Source of the DNA: Heliomarina sp018223035
GTDB lineage: Bacteria; Pseudomonadota; Alphaproteobacteria; Rhodobacterales; Rhodobacteraceae
Assembly (NCBI GenBank): GCA_018223035.1
Contig: JAAEZD010000019.1
Location: 37,234-101,233, forward strand
Direction of reading: 5' to 3'
Length of the DNA: 64,000 nucleotides
How positions within the stretch are numbered: the first letter of the stretch is position 1; every line of letters begins with the position of its first letter. The notes beneath the pieces were generated by a model that saw only the letters and a list, made by a program, of their open reading frames with translations, ran no database searches and was not told where the DNA came from. This document shows positions 34,105-42,389 of this stretch, piece by piece. The translations under genes were made by a program, and so were the position numbers.

Positions 34105-34755
34105 GTGAAACATGCCAAGCCCCTGCCCGCCTATCTCGTCCAGCGCTACCATGGCTGGAAAGCAACCACATATGCCGAGAACAAGGGCTGGTATCGTCGT
34201 CTCGCAACCGAAGGCCAGCGGCCGCGCGCGATGGTCATTTCATGCTGCGACAGCCGGGTGCATGTGACCTCCATCTTTGGTGCCGATCAGGGTGAGTTCT
34301 TTATCCACCGCAATATCGCGAACCTTGTGCCCCCCTATGAACCCGACGGGTTCCAGCACGGTACCTCGGCGACGATCGAGTACGCGGTGACCGTGCTCAA
34401 GGTTTCTCACTTGGTCGTGCTGGGCCATTCGCAATGCGGTGGCGTGCAGGGCTGCATCGACATGTGCAACGGTCAGGCCCCTGAGCTTGAAAGCAAAGAG
34501 AGCTTTGTCGGGCGCTGGATGGATCTGCTGCGTCCGAAGTACAATCTTGTCGAAAAGGTCGAAGACCCCAAGGAACAGGCGCGGCAACTGGAACAGCATG
34601 CCGTCGTCACCTCACTGGAAAACCTGATGACCTTTCCCTTTATCCAGTCGGCGGTGGAAGAAGGCAGCCTGAGCCTTCACGGCCTCTGGACAGAAATTGG
34701 CGAAGGCGGGTTGTCGAATTACGAACCTGCGACCGGGAATTTCGTACCAGTCTGA
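34105..34755 (+). CDS. Beta-carbonic anhydrase
   Basis: 216 residues from a GTG start. Zinc ligands Cys47 (ISCCDSRV), His108 and Cys111 (GHSQCGGVQG) and the catalytic dyad Asp49/Arg51 are all present. It interconverts CO2 and bicarbonate in the cytoplasm, supplying carboxylases. Single gene with its own promoter. The ribosome site AGGAAAG is at long spacing from the GTG, so the exact start is open. Confidence 0.95.
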   Translation: MKHAKPLPAYLVQRYHGWKATTYAENKGWYRRLATEGQRPRAMVISCCDSRVHVTSIFGADQGEFFIHRNIANLVPPYEPDGFQHGTSATIEYAVTVLKVSHLVVLGHSQCGGVQGCIDMCNGQAPELESKESFVGRWMDLLRPKYNLVEKVEDPKEQARQLEQHAVVTSLENLMTFPFIQSAVEEGSLSLHGLWTEIGEGGLSNYEPATGNFVPV

Positions 34756-34779
34756 TAAGGAAAACCTGCCCGGCGAGGG

Positions 34780-34992
34780 TTATTTCTTGCCGGGAGTTAA
34801 GCCCTGTCTGACCGCCCATTCGTCCATGCCGGTCACTTCCTTCAGATCATAGATGAAACTGGCGTCGGACTTTGCGATCTCTTCATACATAAAGGAGCGA
34901 AGGGCAGAGCCTGGTGTCTCTTTGCGCTCGGAGCATAAAAGCCAGAACCGTTGAGACAGGTAAGCAGGACAGTTGAAGTGCAATTCTTCCAT
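34780..34992 (-). CDS. Small conserved-looking protein of unknown function
   Basis: 70 residues from the ATG at 34992, chosen because GGGAG lies five bases upstream. A second ATG at 35004 adds four residues. The protein is soluble, with CPAYLSQRFWLLCSERKETPGSALRSFMYEE suggesting a helical fold. No family is recognised. It lies between the convergent carbonic anhydrase and, 71 bp further, the asd stop on the same strand. Confidence 0.55.
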   Translation of the reverse strand: MEELHFNCPAYLSQRFWLLCSERKETPGSALRSFMYEEIAKSDASFIYDLKEVTGMDEWAVRQGLTPGKK

Positions 34993-35063
34993 GAATGCTC
35001 CCATGCGCGACGTTAAATGTCGCGCATGGTATGCGTATCGACCGTTAAGAACAGGCTAACGGT

Positions 35064-36086
35064 TTAGCCCTTTTTCAGCACACGCGTACCGAGTGTCTCG
35101 GCGATTTGCACCGCGTTGAGCGCTGCACCCTTGCGGAGGTTGTCGGACACGCACCAGAGGTTCAGGCCGTTATCGATTGTCGAATCCTGACGGATACGGC
35201 TGATGAAGGTGGCGAAATCGCCGACGCATTCAACCGGGGTGACATAGCCACCGTCTTCGCGCTTGTCGATCACCATGATGCCGGGCGCTTCGCGCAGGAT
35301 GTCGCGGGCCTCGTCCTCGTCCAGATGGTCCTCGAACTCGATGTTGATCGCTTCCGCATGGCCGACAAAGACCGGCACCCGCACACAGGTTGCGGTGACC
35401 TTGATCGACGGATCGACAATCTTCTTGGTCTCGGCGACCATTTTCCATTCTTCCTTGGTCGAGCCGTCTTCCATGAAGACGTCGATATGCGGAATCACGT
35501 TGAAAGCGATCTGCTTGGTGAACTTGGTGGCCGGCTTGTCATCGACCGGGTTGTAGATCGATTTGGTCTGGTCCCATAGCTCATCGATGCCGGCCTTGCC
35601 CGCACCGGAAACCGACTGGTAGGTCGACACGACAACACGCTTAATCCGCGCGCGGTCATGGAGCGGCTTAAGCGCGACAACCATCTGCGCGGTAGAGCAA
35701 TTCGGGTTGGCGATGATGTTCTTCTTGGAATAGCCCATGATCGCGTCCGGGTTCACCTCGGGGACGATCAACGGCACTTCCGAATCGTAGCGGTAGAGCG
35801 ACGAGTTGTCGATCACGATACAACCGGCCTTGGCCGCCTTGGGCGCATAGGTCTTGGTCGCATCGGAACCGATGGCAAACAACGCCATGTCCCAGCCTGT
35901 GAAATCGAAAGTATCCAGATCCTGGGTCTTCAGTGTCTTGTCGCCAAAGCTCACCTCTGTTCCCAAGGACTTACGGCTCGCCAGTACGGCGATTTCATCC
36001 ACTGGAAACTGGCGCTCGGCCAGGATGTTAAGCATTTCGCGGCCCACATTGCCTGTGGCGCCCGCAACGACGACGCGATAACCCAT
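35064..36086 (-). CDS. asd: Aspartate-semialdehyde dehydrogenase
   Basis: 340 residues from the ATG at 36086, which has GGAGAACA directly upstream. The upstream in-frame extension to 36131 is rejected. The NADP-binding GATGNVG motif (10-15), catalytic Cys130 in NPNCSTAQ, and the substrate His/Arg region (VPVFVGHAE) are present. It reduces aspartyl phosphate to aspartate semialdehyde on the way to lysine, threonine, methionine and diaminopimelate. It probably stands alone or is read with the MFS gene 71 bp upstream. Confidence 0.95.
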   Translation of the reverse strand: MGYRVVVAGATGNVGREMLNILAERQFPVDEIAVLASRKSLGTEVSFGDKTLKTQDLDTFDFTGWDMALFAIGSDATKTYAPKAAKAGCIVIDNSSLYRYDSEVPLIVPEVNPDAIMGYSKKNIIANPNCSTAQMVVALKPLHDRARIKRVVVSTYQSVSGAGKAGIDELWDQTKSIYNPVDDKPATKFTKQIAFNVIPHIDVFMEDGSTKEEWKMVAETKKIVDPSIKVTATCVRVPVFVGHAEAINIEFEDHLDEDEARDILREAPGIMVIDKREDGGYVTPVECVGDFATFISRIRQDSTIDNGLNLWCVSDNLRKGAALNAVQIAETLGTRVLKKG

Positions 36087-36157
36087 ATTGTTCTCCAATC
36101 TCTGCCGGGGTTTTACCGGCAGCGGTCTCATATAGGGTCTGTCGCGCGGGGTAAAGC

Positions 36158-37333
36158 TTAGTCCACGTTGTCCCGCGCAAAGAGGAAAATCAGCGACCCG
36201 GCCAGCAGGGCGAGGCCAAAGAAAGCAAAGATCGTCGCGTAGGGCGCGGTGACCGTCGCTGTTCCCTGCATCGTTTCATGTATTCGGCCCGAAACGAACT
36301 GCATCACGCCGACACCACCGATACCGGCCAGATTGACGAGAGTCACGCCTCGCCCCACCAGATGCGGCGGGCAAAAGGCGCGGCCATGGGCGATCATCAC
36401 CGCATAGGTACCGCCCAGGAAACCCGCCGTCGCCATGATGGCGATGCTGAGCGTTGCACTGGCGCCAATGAAGAAGGCCAGCGCGAGCATGGTCAGGGCG
36501 CTACCGAAATTGCCTGCGAAGATGACCCATTTGCGGGTGCCGAAGATCCGGTCGAGCGGCCCGAAAGTCAGCGTGCCGATAATCATCGATATCCCCATGA
36601 TGAGCGAGGCCGTTCCGATCTGCGACGGCGCAAGGCCGAAGACATCGCTGAGGTAGGGGCCGATCCAAAGACCGCGGACCGCACCGGTCGGGGCGTACAT
36701 CACGAACATCAGCGCAAGGATGGCCCACATCACTGGCATCTTGAGCAGATCGAGCACCGTGCCTTTTTCTTCGCTGTCGCTTGGGGCAGGGTCGCGGACC
36801 TTGAGGAAAATGCCCAGCGCCACGAGCACGGAGAGCGCCGAAACGCTCCAGAGACTCGCGCGCCAACCGATGGTTTCCGCCGCAAGTGCCACGGGATAGG
36901 AGGCGATGAGATTGCCAAGCGAGCCCACGCCCAGCATCAGCGACCCGAGCGTCGCGAATTTCGCGGGCGGGTATTCGCGGGCAAAAATGTAATATGAGGC
37001 CATCAGGCACGGGGCGCAGCCGATGCCGATCAGGAACATGGCCGCGCTGACATGGGCAGGCGTGGTTGCCAAAGCGAACAAGGCCGCTCCGCCACCACCG
37101 CCCAAAAGCAGCAGTGCCGAGGCCGTTCGGCGGGGCCCGCTGCGATCCAGCAGCCAGCCCAGCGGCAATTGCATCAACGCGAACGACAGGAACCAAAGCC
37201 CTGATGCAAAAGCCAAATCATCTGCTCCCGCCCCGAGGTCGCGCTCCAGAAAGGTCGCGAGAACCGCAAGAAACGCCCGAAAGAACTGGCTGAGCAGGTA
37301 GGCAAGGCACAGCATGATCAGGCCGGTCTGCAT
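36158..37333 (-). CDS. MFS transporter
   Basis: 391 residues from the ATG at 37333 with AAGGAGAG upstream. A 41-residue in-frame extension is hydrophilic and rejected. About 12 membrane helices. The loop motif GWLLDRSGPRRT between helices 2 and 3 fits the major facilitator signature, and a charged loop (SDSEEKG) lies in the middle. The substrate cannot be inferred. It is divergent from the DUF3095 gene. Confidence 0.85.
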   Translation of the reverse strand: MQTGLIMLCLAYLLSQFFRAFLAVLATFLERDLGAGADDLAFASGLWFLSFALMQLPLGWLLDRSGPRRTASALLLLGGGGGAALFALATTPAHVSAAMFLIGIGCAPCLMASYYIFAREYPPAKFATLGSLMLGVGSLGNLIASYPVALAAETIGWRASLWSVSALSVLVALGIFLKVRDPAPSDSEEKGTVLDLLKMPVMWAILALMFVMYAPTGAVRGLWIGPYLSDVFGLAPSQIGTASLIMGISMIIGTLTFGPLDRIFGTRKWVIFAGNFGSALTMLALAFFIGASATLSIAIMATAGFLGGTYAVMIAHGRAFCPPHLVGRGVTLVNLAGIGGVGVMQFVSGRIHETMQGTATVTAPYATIFAFFGLALLAGSLIFLFARDNVD

Positions 37334-37454
37334 TCGTATTACTCTCCTTTGACCGGGCGACGTTACACGGGGCAAAATCGGGTGCAAGAACACATTCGCT
37401 TCATTTGGCTGGCAAGTGTTTCCCCATTGCAGATACTCGGTGCTACAAGGCGGC

Positions 37455-38600
37455 ATGAAAGATACCCGCGCCTTTTACGACACCGTACCCCGGCTTGCCT
37501 CCTTCCAGGCGTTGACGGACCCCGCCAGTTATGTCCGCCTGCCAGACGACTGGCTTCTGGGTACGGCGGATATCGTCGGGTCGACCAAGGCTATCGCTGA
37601 GGGCAAGTACAAGTCCGTGAACATGGTTGGCGCGGCAGTCATCTCGGCGCAGCTCAACACCAGCGACGGTCAGGCTTTTCCCTATATCTTCGGGGGCGAT
37701 GGCGCGGCCTTTGCTGTTCCGCCTGAACGCGCGGAAACCGCCGCCGAGGCACTTGCTTCCGTCCAGCTTTGGGCACGTGACGCATTTGGCTTTGATCTGA
37801 GGGCAGCGATGGTCCCGGTTTCAACCATACGTGCCGCCGGTTTTGATGTATCGGTTGCTCGGCATCAGGTCTCGGAAGAAGTGGACTATGCCATGTTCTC
37901 GGGTGGCGGGGTGTCATGGGCCGAAGCGAAAATGAAAGCGGGCGAGTTTGCCGTTACCCCTGCTGGTCCGGGTAACGAGCCAGACCTGACCGGGCTCAGC
38001 TGTCGATGGGCGCCAATGCGGGCACGTAACGGCAGCATTGTCTCGGTCGTTGTCCAGCCGGCCGAGGGTGCGGGTTCTTCCGAATTCGCCCGGGTTGCGG
38101 ATGCGATCATCGCCATTGCGCATACACTGGAGCGCGACGGTCACCCGGTACCGATCGCCGGAGCTGGCGTAAGCTGGCCCCCCGCCGGGCTTGAGACCGA
38201 GGTGCAGGCGTTTCGCGGTAAGGCGTCCTATGTGGGGCACAAGGCCAAACTGCTGGTGGAAACGTTTGTCGCATGGGCCGTGCTGAAATCAGGCATCAAA
38301 CTCGGAGATTTCAAGCCAGCGGAATACCGACAAAGCGTCGGACGAAACGCGGATTTCCGCAAGTTCGACGACGGGCTCAAGATGACGTTGGATTGTGACA
38401 GCGCGACGCTCGCCCGGCTTGAGGAAGTGTTGGTGGACGCCCAAAACCGCAATGTTATCGACTTTGGGCTGTTTGAGCAGGACGAGGCGATGATGACCTG
38501 TATCGTGCCCTCGGCGATGAAAGGCGATCACGTCCATTTCGTCGATGGCGCCGCGGGTGGTTACACGCAGGCCGCGGCGCGCATGAAATCACGGGTTTAG
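37455..38600 (+). CDS. DUF3095 protein, class III nucleotide cyclase-like
   Basis: 381 residues from the ATG at 37455 (GGCGGC upstream). The N-terminal region has GTADIVGSTKAI followed by YIFGGDGAAFAVP. The two aspartates resemble the metal-binding pair of class III adenylate/guanylate cyclases, and DUF3095 proteins are often annotated as adenylate cyclase-like. The C-terminal ~130 residues are unassigned. Whether it makes a cyclic nucleotide is unknown. It ends overlapping the convergent hpaI stop by four bases. Confidence 0.8.
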   Translation: MKDTRAFYDTVPRLASFQALTDPASYVRLPDDWLLGTADIVGSTKAIAEGKYKSVNMVGAAVISAQLNTSDGQAFPYIFGGDGAAFAVPPERAETAAEALASVQLWARDAFGFDLRAAMVPVSTIRAAGFDVSVARHQVSEEVDYAMFSGGGVSWAEAKMKAGEFAVTPAGPGNEPDLTGLSCRWAPMRARNGSIVSVVVQPAEGAGSSEFARVADAIIAIAHTLERDGHPVPIAGAGVSWPPAGLETEVQAFRGKASYVGHKAKLLVETFVAWAVLKSGIKLGDFKPAEYRQSVGRNADFRKFDDGLKMTLDCDSATLARLEEVLVDAQNRNVIDFGLFEQDEAMMTCIVPSAMKGDHVHFVDGAAGGYTQAAARMKSRV

Positions 38601-39364
38601 GATTTCCATTTCGCCGAAAGGCGACGCGCCGCCGTTGCCAGCAGCATGATATCGGCCCCCACCGCAAGGAAACGCGCGCCTTCGTCGAGATATCTGCGCG
38701 CGACCTCATCCTTCATGGCGAGGATGCCGGGCGCTTTGCCAGCGGCCGCGATCTTTGCCAGCCCGTCACGAATGACCTCGCGCACTTCGGACGCATCGGC
38801 ATTGCCTGTGAACCCCATATCGGTAGCAAGGTCTGCAGGGCCGATGAACACCCCGTCGACACCGTCGATGCTGGCGATCTCTTCGACATTCTGCATCCCC
38901 GAGACGCTTTCGACCTGCACCAGAAGGCATATCTGGTCATTCGCCGTCCCGACGTAATCGGGTATCGCGTTAAATCCGCTGGCCCGGGCAAGGGCCGCTC
39001 CCACACCGCGCCTTCCGCCGGGGGCATAACGGCAATCGCGCACCAGTTCCGCCGCCTGTTCAGCGGTTTCGACCATCGGCACCAGAACCGTTTGCGCCCC
39101 GATATCAAGCACCTGCTTAATGATGCGCGTATCCCCGATCGGCACCCGAACGACGGGATGCGAGTCGCTCGCGGCAAGCGCGGTCAGCTGTGCGCGTAGA
39201 GACCGGATGTCATTGGGCGCGTGCTCGCCATCGACCACGAGCCAGTCGAACCCCGCCGTGCCCATGACCTCGGCCACGTAGTCGTCCCCCGTGGCCAGCC
39301 AGCATCCGATCTGGACCTCACCGGCAAGCAGGCGTTTCTTGAATTTGTTCTCGGGCGCGGGCAT
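38597..39364 (-). CDS. hpaI: 4-hydroxy-2-oxo-heptane-1,7-dioate aldolase (HpaI family)
   Basis: 255 residues, the HpcH/HpaI class II aldolase fold. Catalytic and metal sites are seen in LVVDGEHAPND (His), LVPMVETAEQA, VQVESVSGM (Glu) and IGPADLATDMG (Asp). It cleaves the hydroxy-oxo-diacid from homoprotocatechuate degradation into pyruvate and succinate semialdehyde. It is the last gene of AADC-hpaH-hpaI (13 bp after hpaH), so the role as HpaI rather than another family aldolase is well supported. Confidence 0.9.
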   Translation of the reverse strand: MPAPENKFKKRLLAGEVQIGCWLATGDDYVAEVMGTAGFDWLVVDGEHAPNDIRSLRAQLTALAASDSHPVVRVPIGDTRIIKQVLDIGAQTVLVPMVETAEQAAELVRDCRYAPGGRRGVGAALARASGFNAIPDYVGTANDQICLLVQVESVSGMQNVEEIASIDGVDGVFIGPADLATDMGFTGNADASEVREVIRDGLAKIAAAGKAPGILAMKDEVARRYLDEGARFLAVGADIMLLATAARRLSAKWKS

Positions 39365-39377
39365 CTCTTTTCCTCTG

Positions 39378-40178
39378 TCAGTCGAATGAAACCGAAACAG
39401 ACCCGAAGGATCCGAAATCGGCCGTGATATGTGAACCGGGCGTCGCCTCTATCGGCCGGATGAAGGACCCGGACAAGACGATATCCCCCGCTTCGATCTG
39501 CTGCCCGTAACCGGCCATCCGCCGCGCGAGCCATAGAACCGAGGTAATCGGATCGTTCAGCACACCGGCCCCCAGACCGGTTTCCTCGACGACCCCGTCG
39601 CGGCTGACGATGGCGCCCACCCAGCGCAAATCATGGTCATCTACGCCATGCCGCACAGACCCAAGAACAAGGCCTGCATTCGCGGCATTGTCCGAAATCG
39701 TATCCGTCACGACCCGTGCCTTGCCGGTTTCCGGATCCGCACGCAAGATCCGTGTATCGAGGATTTCCAGCGAGGGCGCGACATAGTCGGTCGCCGCGAT
39801 CACCTCTTCCCGCGTGGCGCTTTCCCCGGCCAGCGGCGCCTTCATCACAAAGGCGATCTCGGCCTCGATCCTCGGCTGGATGAACCGCCCGCCCGGCACC
39901 GTGGCACCATCCTCGAACAGCATATCGTCCAACAATACACCGCTGTCCGGCGTATCAATGCCCAGCGCGTCCTGCATGGCGCGGCTGGTCAGACCGATCT
40001 TCCACCCGATCCGCCTGCGCCCTGTTTCGACCTTCTTCGCCACGAACCTCGCCTGCACCGCATAGGCGTCATCCATCGTCATGCCCGGAAACCGCCGCGA
40101 AAGCAGCCCGGTCTGACTGTTCAGATGCTCGGCGGCAAAAAGTGTATCGGCGGCGTCTTCGATTTCATCCGGTGTCAT
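39378..40178 (-). CDS. hpaH: 2-oxo-hept-4-ene-1,7-dioate hydratase
   Basis: 266 residues of the HpaH/MhpD hydratase family (IGWKIGLTSRAMQDALGID, PRIEAEIAFVM with metal Glu pair, DTISDNAANAGLVLG). It adds water to the enoic oxo-diacid, giving the substrate of HpaI. The ATG overlaps the stop of the decarboxylase gene by 4 nt and hpaI follows, so the two final steps of the 4-hydroxyphenylacetate meta-pathway are adjacent. The earlier enzymes HpaBCDEFG are not in this window. Confidence 0.9.
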   Translation of the reverse strand: MTPDEIEDAADTLFAAEHLNSQTGLLSRRFPGMTMDDAYAVQARFVAKKVETGRRRIGWKIGLTSRAMQDALGIDTPDSGVLLDDMLFEDGATVPGGRFIQPRIEAEIAFVMKAPLAGESATREEVIAATDYVAPSLEILDTRILRADPETGKARVVTDTISDNAANAGLVLGSVRHGVDDHDLRWVGAIVSRDGVVEETGLGAGVLNDPITSVLWLARRMAGYGQQIEAGDIVLSGSFIRPIEATPGSHITADFGSFGSVSVSFD

Positions 40179-41584
40179 TCAAGCGCCTCCGCCAGTTCCA
40201 CGATCACGTCATAGGCCATCTTCACATCCTCCTCGGTGGTCTCGAACTGCCCGGCCTGAAATCGGATGACAAGGTCACCGTCGACCCGCGTCTGGGTCAA
40301 ATAGATCCGGCCATCGTCATTGATCGCGTTGATCAGCCGCTGGTTCAGGACCTCAGGGTCCACCCCGTCGCGCAAGTACCGGAAGGTAAACAGCGACCAC
40401 ATCGGCGGCGTCACGATCTCGAACCCCTCCGTGGAGGCAATCCTATCATGAAGCGCTCCGCTCCAGTTGATGTGGTTTCGTAGCCGATCACGCAGCCCTT
40501 CAAGGCCATAAGCCCGCAGCACGAACCAGATCTTCAGCGCCCGGAACCGGCGGCCCAGAGGCACTGACCACTCGGAATAATTTATGATGCCATCCGCGCC
40601 GTGGGTCTTGAGATATTCCGGCTGAATCGCAAGCGTTTGCACAAGATCATCCGGGGATTTCAGGAAATGCGCCGAACAGTCGAACTGCACCCCAAGCCAC
40701 TTGTGCGGGTTGAAAACGATACTGTCGGCCCGTTCCACACCTTCCCAGTAATGGCGATACTCGGGGCAGATCATCGCAGACCCCGACCACGCGGCATCCA
40801 CGTGAACGAACAGCCCGTATTTTTCGGCCACCGCGATACAGACGTCGATCGGGTCGGTCGCTCCGGTCCCTGTGCCGCCCACACAAAGTATGATGCCCGC
40901 CGGGACGTGACCAGCCGCCAGATCCGCTTCGATTAGCGCCTCCAGCTTGTCAGGGTCCATGCCCCGCCATGCCCCCGAAATCGGCACCCGGACAAGGTTA
41001 TCCGACCCGATGCCCGACACCCAGATCGCCCGATCAACGGATGTATGCACCTCGGAAGAGCAATAGACCCTCAGCTGCGGGTTGCGCGCCAGCCCGACCG
41101 TATTGCCTGTCCACTCCAGCGCCCTCTCGCGCATGGTCAGCACCGCTGCCAGCGTCGCCGACGACGCGCTGTCCTGTATCACCCCTGAAAACCCGTCCGG
41201 TAACCCCAGAGACTGGCGCAGCCAGCCCATCATGCAGGTCTCCATCTCCGTCGCCGCTGGAGAGGTCTGCCATAGCATACATTGGGGGGAGAGGGCTGCC
41301 GTCAGGAATTCTGCCAGAACGGATGCCGGCGCGGCATTGGAATTGAAATAGGCAAAAAACCTCGGATGTTGCCAATGGGTGATGCCGGGCATCACGATGG
41401 TTTCAAAATCCTCGAAGATCTTCTCCATATCTTCGGACTGCTCAGGCGGCACCGCGGGCAATGACGCAAGAACTTCCCCCGGTTTGACACGAGACCGGAC
41501 CGGGCGGTCCCCGACGCTAAGGTGATAATCCTCTGCCCACTCGGATATCCGCCCGCCCCAATCGCCAAAATCTTTCCATTCCAC
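40175..41584 (-). CDS. Pyridoxal-phosphate aromatic-L-amino-acid decarboxylase family protein
   Basis: 469 residues from the GTG at 41584, which has AAGGAG nine bases upstream. A 16-residue in-frame extension lacks a ribosome site. Group II decarboxylase with the cofactor Lys295 in FNPHKWLGV, HVDAAW (Asp for the PLP ring nitrogen) and His180 in EVHTSVDRA. The family decarboxylates tyrosine, DOPA, tryptophan or phenylalanine. Coupling with hpaH-hpaI and divergent hpaR suggests that an aromatic amine is formed and enters the homoprotocatechuate route, but this is inferred. Confidence 0.85.
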   Translation of the reverse strand: MEWKDFGDWGGRISEWAEDYHLSVGDRPVRSRVKPGEVLASLPAVPPEQSEDMEKIFEDFETIVMPGITHWQHPRFFAYFNSNAAPASVLAEFLTAALSPQCMLWQTSPAATEMETCMMGWLRQSLGLPDGFSGVIQDSASSATLAAVLTMRERALEWTGNTVGLARNPQLRVYCSSEVHTSVDRAIWVSGIGSDNLVRVPISGAWRGMDPDKLEALIEADLAAGHVPAGIILCVGGTGTGATDPIDVCIAVAEKYGLFVHVDAAWSGSAMICPEYRHYWEGVERADSIVFNPHKWLGVQFDCSAHFLKSPDDLVQTLAIQPEYLKTHGADGIINYSEWSVPLGRRFRALKIWFVLRAYGLEGLRDRLRNHINWSGALHDRIASTEGFEIVTPPMWSLFTFRYLRDGVDPEVLNQRLINAINDDGRIYLTQTRVDGDLVIRFQAGQFETTEEDVKMAYDVIVELAEALE

Positions 41585-41641
41585 CGAAATGCACTCCTTT
41601 TTCACGCCGCACCATTTCAGACTAAAAACCATCCGTCACAA

Positions 41642-41688
41642 CTTCTTTGGGTCCAAAATATCCTGGTGTGAATTGGCCTCGAGGCCAA
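41642..41688. repeat. Intergenic repeat element, copy 3
   Basis: The core CTTCTTTGGGTCCAAAATAT then CC (41642-41663) matches the elements at 10674 and 24210 and is followed by a 16-bp perfect palindrome TTGGCCTCGAGGCCAA (41673-41688). Unlike the other two copies it lies in a divergent promoter region (decarboxylase / hpaR). Confidence 0.7.
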
Positions 41689-41797
41689 GAGGGGCAAAGC
41701 ACCTGAAGGCACAACCACTACGTGCACTTCCGACCTCAGGTGGTGCACCGGTTTCAAAATCGCGGCCGCCAATTGCCTAGGCCAGAATTCTTTTTAT

Positions 41798-41816
41798 CAA
41801 TCATTTTGAAAGATTG
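41798..41816. promoter_or_regulatory. Candidate HpaR operator
   Basis: CAATC-ATTTTGAAA-GATTG has 5-bp inverted arms, 31 bp before the hpaR ATG. Its centre ATTTTGAAA is the reverse complement of TTTCAAAAT at 41752-41760, giving a second pair of inverted boxes about 42 bp apart. MarR-type regulators such as HpaR often bind such sites and repress themselves. This is unproven. Confidence 0.35.
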
Positions 41817-41847
41817 CGAAAATCCGGCCAATCGGCGACAGTAACAT

Positions 41848-42288
41848 ATGTCGCAACGTAGCCTTTCCACTTCACGCTCTTTACCTATCGCGCTCTTGCG
41901 GGCGCGGGAAAAGGTGATGGCGCCGATCCGTACGATGCTCGCGGATGTCGGGCTGACCGAACAGCAATGGCGGGTCCTGCGCGTTCTCGACGAAAAAGGC
42001 GCGCTCGAACCGACACATATAGCGGAACAGGCCTGTCTATTGTTGCCGAGCCTGACGCGCATCCTTCAGAAGCTTGAAGAAAAGCACCTTATCCTGCGCA
42101 AGCCCGACGAAAACGATCGACGTCGTCAGATCGTCAAGATATCGGTCAAGGGCACCCGGCTTATCGAAGCGCATCTCGAGACCAGCCAGAAGCTGATGGA
42201 AGAAATACGTCAGGACATGGGACCGGACCGCTATGACGCGCTGCTCGACCTGCTGAACGAACTCAGTCAAGGCAATGAACCCGAATAG
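41848..42288 (+). CDS. hpaR: MarR-family regulator HpaR
   Basis: 146 residues. The winged-helix core ADVGLTEQQWRVLRVLDEKGALEPTHIAEQACLLLPSLTRILQKLEEKHLILR is characteristic of HpaR, the homoprotocatechuate-pathway regulator, and the wing has DENDRRRQ. It is divergent from AADC-hpaH-hpaI across 263 bp, the usual placement for a repressor of those genes. Confidence 0.9.
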   Translation: MSQRSLSTSRSLPIALLRAREKVMAPIRTMLADVGLTEQQWRVLRVLDEKGALEPTHIAEQACLLLPSLTRILQKLEEKHLILRKPDENDRRRQIVKISVKGTRLIEAHLETSQKLMEEIRQDMGPDRYDALLDLLNELSQGNEPE

Positions 42289-42389
42289 CTGACTTCGGCT
42301 CAACGGTTTTGCCTCTCCTTGCCCCGCCGCCACAATCCACTAGAGTTGAGCTGCAAGGGCGGAAAATACCGCCGAGAAGCAGAGGTAGC

